Source: Catenulispora acidiphila DSM 44928
GTDB taxonomy: Bacteria; Actinomycetota; Actinomycetes; Streptomycetales; Catenulisporaceae
Length of the DNA stretch: 64,000 nucleotides
Assembly (NCBI RefSeq): GCF_000024025.1
Contig: NC_013131.1
Span: 10,272,229 to 10,336,228 of the forward strand
Reading direction: 5' to 3'
This document shows positions 49,924-58,886 of this stretch, in pieces (position 1 is the first letter of the stretch; each line of letters starts with the position of its first letter). The translations under genes and the position numbers were made by a program. The notes below the pieces were generated by a model, which saw nothing but the letters and a program-made list of their open reading frames with translations, was not told where the DNA came from and made no database searches.

Positions 49924-52146
49924 ATGGCTTCGCACCCGCCCCGGCCCTTCCGCGGCAACGGACCACTGCGCGCCCTGTTCGGCCTTCTGATGATCAGTGC
50001 GCTGGCCGGCGTGCTGGTGGCCGGTATGGCACTGCCCTTCGTCGGCACCGCCGGGCTCGCCGCCAAGAGCGCCTCGGACCACTTCGAGGACATCCCGGAC
50101 GACCTGAAGACCCCGGACCTGCCGCAGCGCTCGCAGATCCTGGCCGCCGACGGCTCGGTGATGGCCACGGTCTGGGGCGACTTCGGCAACCGGGTGATCG
50201 TGCCCTTCAACGCCATCAGCCCGAACGTGTGGCAGGCGCTGGTCGCCACCGAGGACTCCCGGTTCTTCTCGCACGGCGGCATCGACATGAAGGGCACGCT
50301 GCGCGCGTTCGTCTCCGACCTCGGCGGGTCCAACCAGGGCGGCTCCTCGATCTCCCAGCAGTACGTGAAGAACGTCCTGGTGCTGGAGGCCGGCAACGAC
50401 AAGGCCAAGTACGCCGACGCCACCGGCGACTCGATGGCCCGCAAGGTCCGCGAGCTGAAGTACGCGATCGCCGTGGAGCAGAAGTTCTCCAAGACCGAGA
50501 TCCTCGAGCGCTACCTGAACCTGGTGCCCTTCGCCGAGAACGTCTCGGGCATCGAGACCGCCGCGGACCGCTGGTTCGGCGTGCACGCCAGCCAACTCAC
50601 CGTCCCGCAGGCCGCGACCCTGATCGGGATGCTGAAGAACCCGGTCGCCTACGACCCGGCCAAGCACCCCCAGGCCGCCACCGACCGGCGCAACACCGTG
50701 CTGGACCGGATGGCCGACCCGACCGTGCACTACATCACGCCGGAGCAGGCCGCCGCCTTCAAGGCGATGCCGCTGGGCCTGAACCTGCAGGCGCAGCACT
50801 CCGGCTGCATCTACGCGCCGGGCAGCGCGGCCTTCTTCTGCGAGTACATCGAGCAGGAGATCCTGAACGACCCGATATACGGCAAGACCAAGGCCGACCG
50901 CGCGGCCTTCTTCAACCGCGGCGGGCTGACCATCAAGACCACGATGGACCCCAAGATGGAGGCCTCCGCCGAGAAGGCGATCAACGACAACGTCTCGGCC
51001 ACCGACCTGCCCGGCGCGGCGATCGCGATGATCCAGCCCGGGACCGGGCAGATCAAGGCCATGGCCCAGAGCCGGAACATGGGCACCGGGGCGGGCCAGA
51101 CCTATCTGAACCTGGCCGCCGACCCCGCCCACGGCGGCGGCAACGGGTACCAGGCCGGCTCGACCTTCAAGTCCTTCGTCGCGATGGCCGCGATGGAGAA
51201 GGGCCTGACCCCGGACTACGTCCAGAACCTGCCCTACCAGATCGACGAGACCCAGACCAAGTTCACGACCTGCGACACCCCGCAGGGCATCACCCAGGAC
51301 CCCAAGTGGAAGCCGACCGACGAGACCCAGGGTGAGGCCGGTCCGCAGACCATGACCAGCGCGCTGTGGAACTCGGTCAACAACTACTTCATCAAGCTGC
51401 AGGAGCAGACCGGGCTGTGCGAGCCGGCCCGGCTGGCCGCCGCCGCCGGCCTGACCATCGACAGCGACAACGGCGCCGGCAAGCGCCTGGAGCAGATCGG
51501 CTCGTTCACCCTGGGCACCAACCAGGTGACGCCGATCGCGATGGCCAACGCCTACGCGACCATCGCCGCCCGCGGCATGTACTGCAAGCCGACCGCGGTC
51601 ATCTCGATCACCGACACCTCCGGCAAGCAGTACCCGGTCGCCACCCCCGACTGCCACCAGACCATCGACCCCTCGCTGACCGACCAGCTGACCGGGATGC
51701 TGCAGGGCGTGGTCGACAAGGGCACCGGTTCCAAGGTCAAGGACTACTTCTCCGGTCCGGCCGCCGGCAAGACCGGTACCAACGACAGCCGCCTGATGAC
51801 CTGGTTCGACGGCTACACCCCGAACCTGGCCGCGGCGGTCTGGGTCGGCGAGGTCTCCCCCAAGCCCGGCGACAAGGGCCTGGTGAACCTGAAGATCCAC
51901 GGGCAGTACTACTCCCAGGTCTGCGGCGGTTGCCTGGCCGCGCCGATCTGGGGGCAGGCGGTCAAGGGCGCACTGGCCGGCACCTCGGTGCCCGACTTCG
52001 CGGTGCCCGAGCTGTCCGGCGAGATCCCGCCGCCCACCCAGCCGACTCCGCCGCCGGGCCAGAACAACCCTCCGGGCCAGGCCAACGGCGGTCAGAACGG
52101 CGGCGGCAACGGCGGGTTCATCGGCGGATTCCTCGGCGGGCAGTAG
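49924..52146 (+). CDS. ponA: Class A penicillin-binding protein (transglycosylase/transpeptidase)
   Basis: 740 residues. One TM segment (about 17-45) precedes a GT51 glycosyltransferase with catalytic Glu110 in ATEDSRFFSHGGID and GGSSISQQYVKN. The transpeptidase domain has active-site GSTFKSF, SVN in NSVNNYF, and KTGT. The C-terminal tail is Pro/Gln/Asn/Gly-rich with no PASTA domain. It is the positional equivalent of PonA2 beside whiB4. It should polymerise and cross-link peptidoglycan. Confidence 0.92.
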   Translation: MASHPPRPFRGNGPLRALFGLLMISALAGVLVAGMALPFVGTAGLAAKSASDHFEDIPDDLKTPDLPQRSQILAADGSVMATVWGDFGNRVIVPFNAISPNVWQALVATEDSRFFSHGGIDMKGTLRAFVSDLGGSNQGGSSISQQYVKNVLVLEAGNDKAKYADATGDSMARKVRELKYAIAVEQKFSKTEILERYLNLVPFAENVSGIETAADRWFGVHASQLTVPQAATLIGMLKNPVAYDPAKHPQAATDRRNTVLDRMADPTVHYITPEQAAAFKAMPLGLNLQAQHSGCIYAPGSAAFFCEYIEQEILNDPIYGKTKADRAAFFNRGGLTIKTTMDPKMEASAEKAINDNVSATDLPGAAIAMIQPGTGQIKAMAQSRNMGTGAGQTYLNLAADPAHGGGNGYQAGSTFKSFVAMAAMEKGLTPDYVQNLPYQIDETQTKFTTCDTPQGITQDPKWKPTDETQGEAGPQTMTSALWNSVNNYFIKLQEQTGLCEPARLAAAAGLTIDSDNGAGKRLEQIGSFTLGTNQVTPIAMANAYATIAARGMYCKPTAVISITDTSGKQYPVATPDCHQTIDPSLTDQLTGMLQGVVDKGTGSKVKDYFSGPAAGKTGTNDSRLMTWFDGYTPNLAAAVWVGEVSPKPGDKGLVNLKIHGQYYSQVCGGCLAAPIWGQAVKGALAGTSVPDFAVPELSGEIPPPTQPTPPPGQNNPPGQANGGQNGGGNGGFIGGFLGGQ

Positions 52147-52209
52147 CCGCGCGGCAAAGGATCTCGGCGGGGCGTGCAACCGATCGGCTGCGCGCCCCGT
52201 CGAATCTTT

Positions 52210-53220
52210 ATGACGTCTCCTCGATCGACACTACGGAAAATCCGGGGATGGATCGGCGCGACGCTGGCGGCGGTGGTCGTCGTGGCCGGCGCCGCGGCGG
52301 GTGCGGAGGCGGCGCCCTCCGGCTCCAGGGCCTCCACGCCCTCTACGCCCTCTACGCCCTCCACGGCCGGATCGCCGGCGCCCGCAGGATCGTCCTCAGC
52401 GAACGATCCCCATGAGGCAGCGGCTCAGCGCGAGGTCACGCGGATGCTGGCGGCGTTCCAGCCGCCGCCCGGCGCGGCCGAGGCTGGGAGCCGACCGGAT
52501 CCGCTGCCGTCCGCTTTAGGCGAGCCGCCGATGAGATCCGGCGCGCAGACGCAGGTCGACGCGGTCGGCTGGTATCAGAGCTCGGAAAGTCCGGACCAGG
52601 TGCTGGCAGCGGTCCGAGCCCATCCGCCGACCGGATCGTCGCTGTCGGCGTGGAGCGACGGCGGGTCCTCCGCGCCGGCCTTCGTGAGCTTCGCCTTTCC
52701 CGGCGCGGACGGCTCGCTGATCGTGACGCCGGCGACCGGGGCGGACGGCCGCACGATCATCCGGCTCGACGCGGACGTCGACTGGACGCCCTCGCGGCCC
52801 GCGGGCTCGGCGCTCGGCTACGGCGCCCCGTCGGTGTCTGTGGTGACCATCACCGGGTTGAACCCGCAGTTCGCGTTGCCGCCCGCGCAGACCCGCGTCG
52901 CCACGGCCACCGCGCCGCTGATCGTCCACCAGGTCGTCGACCTGCTCAACGCCCTGCAACCGCCGATCCCCGGCGCGCGGAGCTGCCCGATGGACGACGG
53001 CACCCGGGTCCGGATCACGCTGCCGGGCCTGGCGACCGTGGACGCCGAGGCGGGCGGTTGCGGCGGCGTCACGCTCACCCCGCAGGACGGCGCGCCGCAG
53101 CACTACGCCGGCGCCGGCGACCTCATCACGAAGGTCTACGCGTTGTTCGGCATCACTTGGAGCCGAACAGGCGGTCTCCCACCAAGTATTGAAAGGACCG
53201 AGGCATCCGGGACCCGGTGA
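52210..53220 (+). CDS. Secreted hypothetical protein with TPS repeats
   Basis: 336 residues. A TM/signal segment (about 12-35, ATLAAVVVVAGAAAGAEA) is followed by a low-complexity TPSTPSTPST linker encoded by 9-base tandem repeats near 52335-52370. A ~230-residue globular domain has two cysteines (SCPMDDG, GGCGG). I do not recognise the domain. It overlaps the convergent SDR gene by 68 bases at its 3' end. Confidence 0.65.
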   Translation: MTSPRSTLRKIRGWIGATLAAVVVVAGAAAGAEAAPSGSRASTPSTPSTPSTAGSPAPAGSSSANDPHEAAAQREVTRMLAAFQPPPGAAEAGSRPDPLPSALGEPPMRSGAQTQVDAVGWYQSSESPDQVLAAVRAHPPTGSSLSAWSDGGSSAPAFVSFAFPGADGSLIVTPATGADGRTIIRLDADVDWTPSRPAGSALGYGAPSVSVVTITGLNPQFALPPAQTRVATATAPLIVHQVVDLLNALQPPIPGARSCPMDDGTRVRITLPGLATVDAEAGGCGGVTLTPQDGAPQHYAGAGDLITKVYALFGITWSRTGGLPPSIERTEASGTR

Positions 53221-53920
53221 CCGTCGCGATCGACAGCGCCCGGCTCGGGATGCAGACCGGCTTGCCGGCCGCGACCGCCGCGAGCCCGCGCGCCACGATC
53301 GCCTCCGGCGCCTGCCAGAACAGCCGCGGCAGCAGGTTCTCGAACCCGGCCTCGGTGAGCTCGGTGGGCGCCGGGCCCGGGAGCAGGGCGGTGACGTGCA
53401 CGCCGTGCTTCCGGGACTCGCGGTTCAGGCTCTCGCTCAGCGAGGTGACGAACGCCTTGGTCGCGCCGTAGGTCGCAGCCCTCGGCGCCGGCGTGGTGCC
53501 GGACAGCGAGGAGACGTTGAGGATGCCGCCGTGCCCGGCCTCGGTCATCCGGGGCAGCGCGGCGTGGCACAGGCGCATCAGTGCCATGACGTTCAGCGCG
53601 ACCTTGCCGGTCTCGCCCTCCACGGGCAGCTTGGCGAACGCGCCGGTGGTGCCCACGCCGGCGTTGTTCACCAGCAGGTCGACCGGGTTCGCCGCATCGC
53701 GCAGCCGATCCTCGACCACGGCGAGCCCAACGGGATCGGTCAGGTCGGCGGGCAGGATCTCGATCTCGGTGCCCAGCTCGGCGGCCAGCTTCTCCAGCCG
53801 CTCACCGCGCCGCGCGACCAGCACCAGCGCCGTCCCGCGCGCAGACAGCTGCCGCGCGAAGTGCTCGCCGAATCCGGACGACGCCCCGGTCACCAGGGCT
53901 CTGGCATATGTCTGCTTCAT
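53153..53920 (-). CDS. Short-chain dehydrogenase/reductase
   Basis: 255 residues with TGASSGFGEHFA (NAD(P) binding), NNAGVG, catalytic Ser in NVSSLSG, and YGATKAFVTSLSE (Tyr/Lys). It resembles DltE/YqjQ-like SDRs of unknown substrate. Two bases separate it from the unknown gene upstream at 53923, so they are co-transcribed. Confidence 0.85.
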   Translation of the reverse strand: MKQTYARALVTGASSGFGEHFARQLSARGTALVLVARRGERLEKLAAELGTEIEILPADLTDPVGLAVVEDRLRDAANPVDLLVNNAGVGTTGAFAKLPVEGETGKVALNVMALMRLCHAALPRMTEAGHGGILNVSSLSGTTPAPRAATYGATKAFVTSLSESLNRESRKHGVHVTALLPGPAPTELTEAGFENLLPRLFWQAPEAIVARGLAAVAAGKPVCIPSRALSIATVTGSRMPRSFQYLVGDRLFGSK

Positions 53921-53922
53921 CG

Positions 53923-55347
53923 TCACACCGGCTGATCGACGTGGTCGGTACGGAAGGCGATCGCGGCACGGCCGGCCGGGTCGAACAGGTCCAGCAGACC
54001 GGTCAGCGGCTCGTCGGGGACGTCGGGAGTCCACAGCTCCAAGGCCATCTCGCCGTGGTAGAGCATCGGCCAGCGCACGTAGGAGCGGCTGTCGCCGGCG
54101 TCGTTGATCGCCTGCGAGCGCCGCACCGTGGCGGCGGCGACGTCCACCATCAGGTCGGTCCCGCAGCCGAAGCCGTAGGGGTAGGCGGTGCGGTCCGGCG
54201 GGATGCTCTCGATCAGCGTCTCGTCCGCCTCGTCGACGCCGACGTGCGCGTGCAGACCGCCGCGCACCGAGGGCACCTCGACGGTGCCTTCGGGGTCGGG
54301 GCGCCATATACCGCTGGCATCCTTGCTCACCCGGATCTTGGGCGCCGCCGCCATCAGGGCGCAGACTTCCCAGGCCTCGACCGACGGACCCTTCTGCCCG
54401 GCGCCGCCGACCTCGAGCAGCCGCAGCCGCCCGCCGTCCAGCCGGTGGTCCACGACCACGACGTCCTCGGGCCGCAGGTCCCGCTTGTCGACCTCGAAGC
54501 TGCCGGACGCGGTGACCACCAGCGCCTGCAGGTCCGGGTCGAAGACGAACATCATGCCCTCGCTGAACCCCTTGATGCCGAGGTAGCGCTGGTAGGCCGA
54601 GGCCATGGTGACCGAGACGTAGTCGGACACCCGGTGCGGCGGGGGCAGCAGGCCCAGATTCCCCATGCGGCGCCCGGCGGAGACCAGGACCCGCGGGGAG
54701 CCGGCGGCGTCGAAGGCCGAGGTCGGCACCGAGTCCGGGACCCGGTCCAGCCGGTCGTTCACCTCGGTGGCGCAGGCCACGGCGACCAGCCGGTCGCGGA
54801 TGTCCCGGACTATGTCCGTGGTGATGGAGGGGTGGCCGCCCTCCATGGTGCACAACGTGGCCTCGAGGATCTCGCCGGTCTCGGGGTCCGGATACACGAA
54901 CAGGGTCTTGGGCGCCCCGACCCGCGCCATCAGCACCCGAGCGAGCTGCACCACTTCCAGGTGCTTGGCACCGGCCAGCGGCTCGTCGACCTCGAACACC
55001 CCGACCAGGTTCCGCACACCGCCGCGCACATCGCCGGTCCGCCGCAACGTCACCATCAGCGGCGGGTACTGCTCGGCGACGCGGTCCAGCAACGTGCCGG
55101 GACCGGCCGGGACGGGTATGTGCACCAGCAGCACGTCCAGTTCGACGCGCGACCCGACGCCGGCCACCGACACGGGCCGGCCGACTTCGTGCCCCTGGTC
55201 GGCGAACGCCTTCCCCAGGTCGTCAAGGAACGAGGGCACCGGACCCTGACCCGGAGCCACCGCGTCGACGCGGCAGACCCGCCACCAGGGCAGCGCGGTC
55301 AGGTCGAAGCGGTCCGCCCCGTGAGTGCCGTGCCAGAGATCGAGCAT
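53923..55347 (-). CDS. Conserved-looking hypothetical protein, 474 residues
   Basis: I do not recognise this protein. It is soluble-looking, with no signal or TM segment. Readable features are FVYPDPETGEILEATLCTMEGGHPS near residue 150, VFDPDLQALVVTASGSFEV in the middle, and AYPYGFGCGTDLMVDVA near the C-terminus. The start at 55347 (MLDLWHGTHGADRF) follows a gap and avoids a promoter-like region. It is co-transcribed with the downstream SDR. An enzyme or binding protein is possible, but no catalytic motif is clear. Confidence 0.6.
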   Translation of the reverse strand: MLDLWHGTHGADRFDLTALPWWRVCRVDAVAPGQGPVPSFLDDLGKAFADQGHEVGRPVSVAGVGSRVELDVLLVHIPVPAGPGTLLDRVAEQYPPLMVTLRRTGDVRGGVRNLVGVFEVDEPLAGAKHLEVVQLARVLMARVGAPKTLFVYPDPETGEILEATLCTMEGGHPSITTDIVRDIRDRLVAVACATEVNDRLDRVPDSVPTSAFDAAGSPRVLVSAGRRMGNLGLLPPPHRVSDYVSVTMASAYQRYLGIKGFSEGMMFVFDPDLQALVVTASGSFEVDKRDLRPEDVVVVDHRLDGGRLRLLEVGGAGQKGPSVEAWEVCALMAAAPKIRVSKDASGIWRPDPEGTVEVPSVRGGLHAHVGVDEADETLIESIPPDRTAYPYGFGCGTDLMVDVAAATVRRSQAINDAGDSRSYVRWPMLYHGEMALELWTPDVPDEPLTGLLDLFDPAGRAAIAFRTDHVDQPV

Positions 55348-55711
55348 GGACCGTACGCTACCCGAGCGGCGGACGTTACCCCATTGGGGTGAGGACATTT
55401 ACGGAGATCGCGGGAGGACTTCCCGGCGCACAACATCCTTTTGTCCCACAGCCAATGGCTTGCAGGTCGCAGCCCCGCCCCCACCCACCCCGAAATGCAT
55501 TGCGACCATCCGCCAGGCGAACCCCCGACCCGCGATGGATTTCCCAGCGAGCGTTTGAAATGATTTGACCGATTCCTCCGCGAAAAACGCGGACCGACAC
55601 GACTGTCGTTTGATCGGCCGCCCCGCCCCCGAAACCCGCGTGCAACCGCGCCCCGGGCCCCGGCGTTTTGGTGTGATGGAAGCGCAGATGGCGGGGAGGA
55701 GATGGACACGA

Positions 55712-56224
55712 GTGTCACAGGAACAGGACTTCGACGAGTTCTACCTGGGGTCGGTCCGGAGGGTGACGGCGCAACTCGTCGCGATGCTGGGCGACCCGGT
55801 GGAGGCCGAGGACGCGGTGCAGGAGGCGTACGCCCGGGCCTGGCAACGCTGGGATTCGGTGTCGCGGATGGACGATCCCGTCGCCTGGGTGCGGCTGGTG
55901 GCCTATCGAATCAAAGTGTCGTCGTGGCGGTCCGCCGTGCGGCGCACCGTCGCACACAGACGGCACGGACCGCCACCGGACGTGCCGGACCTGAGCCCGG
56001 ACTCGGTGGCCCTGGTCACCGCCCTGCGGGGCATCCCCGAGGCACAGCGCCGAGCGATCGTCCTCTACCACCTGGCCGGGCTGACCGTCGAGCAGGTCGC
56101 AGCCGAGGTCGGAGCACCGGTCGGCACGGTCAAAGCCCGGCTGTCGCGAGGCCGAGCAGCGCTGGCGCAAGTACTGAGCGAATCGAAAGACGGAGACCTG
56201 AAGGGGAGGCCCAGCTATGCCTGA
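55712..56224 (+). CDS. ECF sigma factor (SigE-like)
   Basis: About 170 residues. Region 2 is GDPVEAEDAVQEAYARAWQRW; region 4 is LTVEQVAAEVGAPVGTVKARLSRGR. The GTG at 55712 has GGGGAGGAG about 10 bases upstream and starts VSQEQDFDEFY, typical of this subgroup; the ATGs at 55676 and 55688 are alternatives. It overlaps the next gene by 8 bases. That gene encodes a membrane protein with one TM helix, in the position of an anti-sigma factor. Confidence 0.85.
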   Translation: MSQEQDFDEFYLGSVRRVTAQLVAMLGDPVEAEDAVQEAYARAWQRWDSVSRMDDPVAWVRLVAYRIKVSSWRSAVRRTVAHRRHGPPPDVPDLSPDSVALVTALRGIPEAQRRAIVLYHLAGLTVEQVAAEVGAPVGTVKARLSRGRAALAQVLSESKDGDLKGRPSYA

Positions 56225-56873
56225 CACCATCGAAGACCGCCTGGCCGATCTGGGCGGAAACCTCGAGACAGCAGCCGCATTCCGCTCCCCGTCACTGATC
56301 CGCTCCCGCGGCGAGCAGATCCGCGTCACCCACCGGCGGCGCATGACGGCAGTGGCATCAGCCACGGCAGCAGTGGCGATCATCGGCGTAGGAAGCCTGG
56401 TGGCACTCCGCCCGACCGGCGGACACCAGGGCCACACCGTGTCACCCAGCGTGAGCTCCTCCGCGTCGAAATCCGCACCGCCGGCCAAGACGACGCAGGC
56501 GACGCCGATCGCACTGATCGACCTGAAGCAGGACCAGATGACGGTCTACGACAAGCAGGGCCACATCGTGAAGACCGTCCCGGTGACCGCCGGAACGCCT
56601 GCGAACCCGAGCCACGTCGGCACCTTCACCATCACCGCCAAGCAGGACCAGGCGGAGAAGGTGAGCGACAGCGGGACCGACACCTCGTACCGCCTGACCG
56701 TTCACTGGGTGCTCACGCTCGACGCGGGCGGCCCGCAGATCTACGCGATGCCATGGGACGACGGCCGGTTCGGCAAGGGCAACCGGACACACGGCGACAT
56801 CGGCATGAGCACCGACATGGCGCAGTGGCTGTACACCAACGTCGCGATCGGCGATCACATCAAGATCCAGTAA
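56217..56873 (+). CDS. Membrane protein with L,D-transpeptidase-like domain lacking catalytic Cys
   Basis: 218 residues. The N-terminal cytoplasmic ~40 residues are followed by a TM helix (about 44-64), a Ser/Thr linker and a YkuD-like domain (about 95-218, starting ALIDLKQDQMTVYD). The C-terminal THGDIGMSTDMAQWLY aligns with the YkuD active-site motif SHGCIRMS, but Cys is Asp194 and Arg is Gly. It is therefore probably not catalytic. It is coupled to the ECF sigma gene, so it may sense the wall and sequester the sigma factor. Confidence 0.7.
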   Translation: MPDTIEDRLADLGGNLETAAAFRSPSLIRSRGEQIRVTHRRRMTAVASATAAVAIIGVGSLVALRPTGGHQGHTVSPSVSSSASKSAPPAKTTQATPIALIDLKQDQMTVYDKQGHIVKTVPVTAGTPANPSHVGTFTITAKQDQAEKVSDSGTDTSYRLTVHWVLTLDAGGPQIYAMPWDDGRFGKGNRTHGDIGMSTDMAQWLYTNVAIGDHIKIQ

Positions 56874-56913
56874 CCGCGGCCCGAGAAACATCCGGACAAC
56901 GCCCGAAACGAGT

Positions 56914-56949
56914 CAGAGGCTCGCTTCTCTTCCGAGAAGCGAGCCTCTG
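56914..56949. terminator. Bidirectional terminator
   Basis: Perfect 16-bp stem (56914-56929 with 56934-56949) and TTCC loop, placed between the YkuD-like gene and the 3' end of the tRNA-Pro fragment on the other strand. Confidence 0.85.
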
Positions 56950-56965
56950 ATCTGTGTTCACGTAG

Positions 56966-57009
56966 TCGGGGTGACAGGATTTGAACCTGCGGCCTCTACG
57001 TCCCGAACG
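56966..57009 (-). tRNA. tRNA-Pro(CGG) 3' fragment: attachment-site core
   Basis: On the minus strand the sequence runs from the anticodon loop TTCGGGA (anticodon CGG) through the 3' anticodon stem CGTAG, variable loop, T arm GCAGG-TTCAAAT-CCTGT and acceptor CACCCCG plus A. The 5' half is absent: upstream bases GGGCG do not complete the CTACG stem. This 44-nt piece is a duplicated att core left by integration at a tRNA-Pro gene. Confidence 0.82.
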
Positions 57010-57123
57010 CCCACGGCTTGTCAAATAGATGGCTTGTCATCCCCATCGTACGACTGTTAACGTGCAGGTCAGAGGCTATTTTTGCTGTAACACCAGCCTC
57101 AGATCGTTTCCAGTTGTTTCACA

Positions 57124-57148
57124 GTGTCCGCGGACATTTTGCGGACAC
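57124..57148. promoter_or_regulatory. Inverted repeat before integrase start
   Basis: GTGTCCGC (57124-57131) and GCGGACAC (57141-57148) flank a 9-base centre, 20 bases upstream of the proposed integrase start. It may be an operator or an integrase/excisionase arm-binding site. Confidence 0.45.
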
Positions 57149-57168
57149 GGGCCTTGGGGAGGCAGTCT

Positions 57169-58647
57169 TTGGGTTGGGTCAGAAAGCGCATCAGCAAGAA
57201 CGGAACGGAACGGTTCGTAGCCAACTACCGCGACATCCGCGGCAACACCCGCTCGGCGGGTACCTACTCGACCGAGAAGCAGGCCGAGGACGCGGCGAAG
57301 AAGGCCGAGAACGACATCGCGGCTGGGCGCATCGGCGACCCGAAGCGTGGACGCCAGAAGTTCCGTGCCTACGTGCTGAACACGTGGCTCCCGAACCACG
57401 AGATCGAGTGCTCGACCCGCCAGACCTACACCTACCTGATCAACAAGCACATCCTGCCGGAGTTCGGCGGGATGCGGATGGTCGACGTGCTACCCGAGCA
57501 CGTCCGTGAGTGGATGACGAAGATGGCCGGCGCGGGCGTTTCCGCTCAAAGCCGGCGCAACGCCAAGGTGGCGATGGACGCGATCTTGACTACTGCGTTC
57601 AACGACCAGGTCACGTTCCTGCACGCTGGCCAGGGCGTGAAGCGGCCCACGGTCGCCAAGAAGACGAAGCGGATCATCACAGCGGAACAGTACGACAAGC
57701 TCCACGCGGCGATCGGCGAGAGTGAGCACGACGGCGAGCGCATGCAACTGCTCACCGAGACCGACATCGAGACAGGCATGCGGTGGGGCGAGCTGACCGA
57801 GTTCCGCGTCAAGGATCTCGATCCCGATGCTGACCTCATCACCATCGCGCGTGCGGTCGTGAAGCTCGACCCGAAGTTCCACCCGCAGGGGAAGCGCTTC
57901 CTGGTCAAGGACTATCCCAAGGACGGCGAGTGGCGTGAGCTGAAGATTTCCCGCCGCCTGACCACGAGCCTTGTCGACTTCGCTGCTCGTCGCGGTCTGG
58001 GCTCCGAGGACCTGTTCTTCGAGTACGTCCCTCCGACGGAGCCGAAGAAGCGCAGGCGCCCGGACGAACTCCCCGATCCGATCACCCTGGGCTGGACCGA
58101 GCCCCATCCCAAGTCTGGCCGGCAGTACCGACACGGCACGATCTCCGCGTACTCCGGCATGAAGTGCCGCTGCCAGTTCTGTCGAGACGCGATGTCGGCG
58201 TACCGGGCTGAGCGGCGTGCCATCGGCAAGGACGCTCCGCGGAACGCACCGCGGCACCGGGACACGGACGGCCATATCGACGGCGACTGGTTCCGGAAGC
58301 AGATCTTCTACCCCGCGGTGGAAGCTGCGGGCATCTCCTTCAAGGTCACCCCGAAGTCGTTGCGGGACGCACACGCGTCCTGGCTCCTGGCCGGCGGCGC
58401 TGACCTCCAGGTCGCGAAGGAACGCCTCGGCCACGGCAGCATCACTACGACTGAGCAGTACCTCGGCACACTGCCAGGCGCCGGCGAGGCCGCTCTCGCG
58501 GCCCTCGACGCCTTCCGGGGTCGCGGCGCTGTCGCCGATCAAGCCGAGCCGATGCCGACGGCCGCTGAAGCTGTGACGCCAGACATGGCGTCGGTGCTCA
58601 AGATGATGGAAGAACTGAAGCTGTCTGTGGACCGACTTGCCGCCTAG
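57169..58647 (+). CDS. int: Tyrosine recombinase/integrase
   Basis: About 492 residues. The TTG at 57169 (reads GWVRKRISKNG...) has GGAGG six bases upstream; the GTG at 57124 is the longer option. An N-terminal arm-binding domain and a SAM-like core-binding domain precede the catalytic domain. Box I Arg is in ETGMRWGEL; box II reads KSLRDAHASW (Lys-x-x-Arg plus His), then LGHGS and the nucleophile Tyr in TTEQYLG. A Cys-containing insertion CRCQFCRDA, seen in some actinobacterial integrases, lies before box II. It should integrate the element at tRNA-Pro. Confidence 0.92.
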   Translation: MGWVRKRISKNGTERFVANYRDIRGNTRSAGTYSTEKQAEDAAKKAENDIAAGRIGDPKRGRQKFRAYVLNTWLPNHEIECSTRQTYTYLINKHILPEFGGMRMVDVLPEHVREWMTKMAGAGVSAQSRRNAKVAMDAILTTAFNDQVTFLHAGQGVKRPTVAKKTKRIITAEQYDKLHAAIGESEHDGERMQLLTETDIETGMRWGELTEFRVKDLDPDADLITIARAVVKLDPKFHPQGKRFLVKDYPKDGEWRELKISRRLTTSLVDFAARRGLGSEDLFFEYVPPTEPKKRRRPDELPDPITLGWTEPHPKSGRQYRHGTISAYSGMKCRCQFCRDAMSAYRAERRAIGKDAPRNAPRHRDTDGHIDGDWFRKQIFYPAVEAAGISFKVTPKSLRDAHASWLLAGGADLQVAKERLGHGSITTTEQYLGTLPGAGEAALAALDAFRGRGAVADQAEPMPTAAEAVTPDMASVLKMMEELKLSVDRLAA

Positions 58648-58654
58648 ACGGCCG

Positions 58655-58690
58655 GCCGAGAGGGAGCGGTATCTTCCGCTCCCTCTCGGC
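58655..58690 (+). terminator. Terminator after int
   Basis: Perfect 15-bp stem (58655-58669 with 58676-58690) with loop TATCTT, 8 bases after the integrase stop. Confidence 0.85.
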
Positions 58691-58841
58691 CCTGCGCTCT
58701 TGGCTTCTGTGAAGTGGGCTTTGAGTTATCAAGCAACCGACGGCCCCTAGGCCGATCGACCGTCAGGTGGTCGAAGCGATCAGTTCAGTCCGGCACGGAG
58801 TCCTCTGCCGCGTCGTTTCAGCTGAGCCGCGGCACAAGGCA

Positions 58842-58875
58842 AAGTGGACCCCTCCGGAATCGGAGGGGTCCACTT
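58842..58875 (-). terminator. Terminator of the leftward small-gene operon
   Basis: AAGTGGACCCCTCCG (58842-58856) pairs perfectly with 58861-58875 around GAAT. It lies 12 bases beyond the stop of the leftward gene at 58887. Confidence 0.85.
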
Positions 58876-58886
58876 GTGAATCGGGA

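Noticed and set aside
52335-52370. Short 9-base tandem repeats as a possible CRISPR or regulatory array
   Set aside because: They are in frame and encode the TPS linker of a secreted protein; no spacers.
55713-55719. TGTCACA resembling an ECF41 -35 element
   Set aside because: It lies in the first codons of the sigma gene, and no NGTC follows at 16 bases.
56966-57060. Complete tRNA gene at the element end
   Set aside because: The T arm, acceptor and anticodon loop are present, but the 5' anticodon stem, D arm and 5' acceptor strand are missing, so it is only the att fragment.
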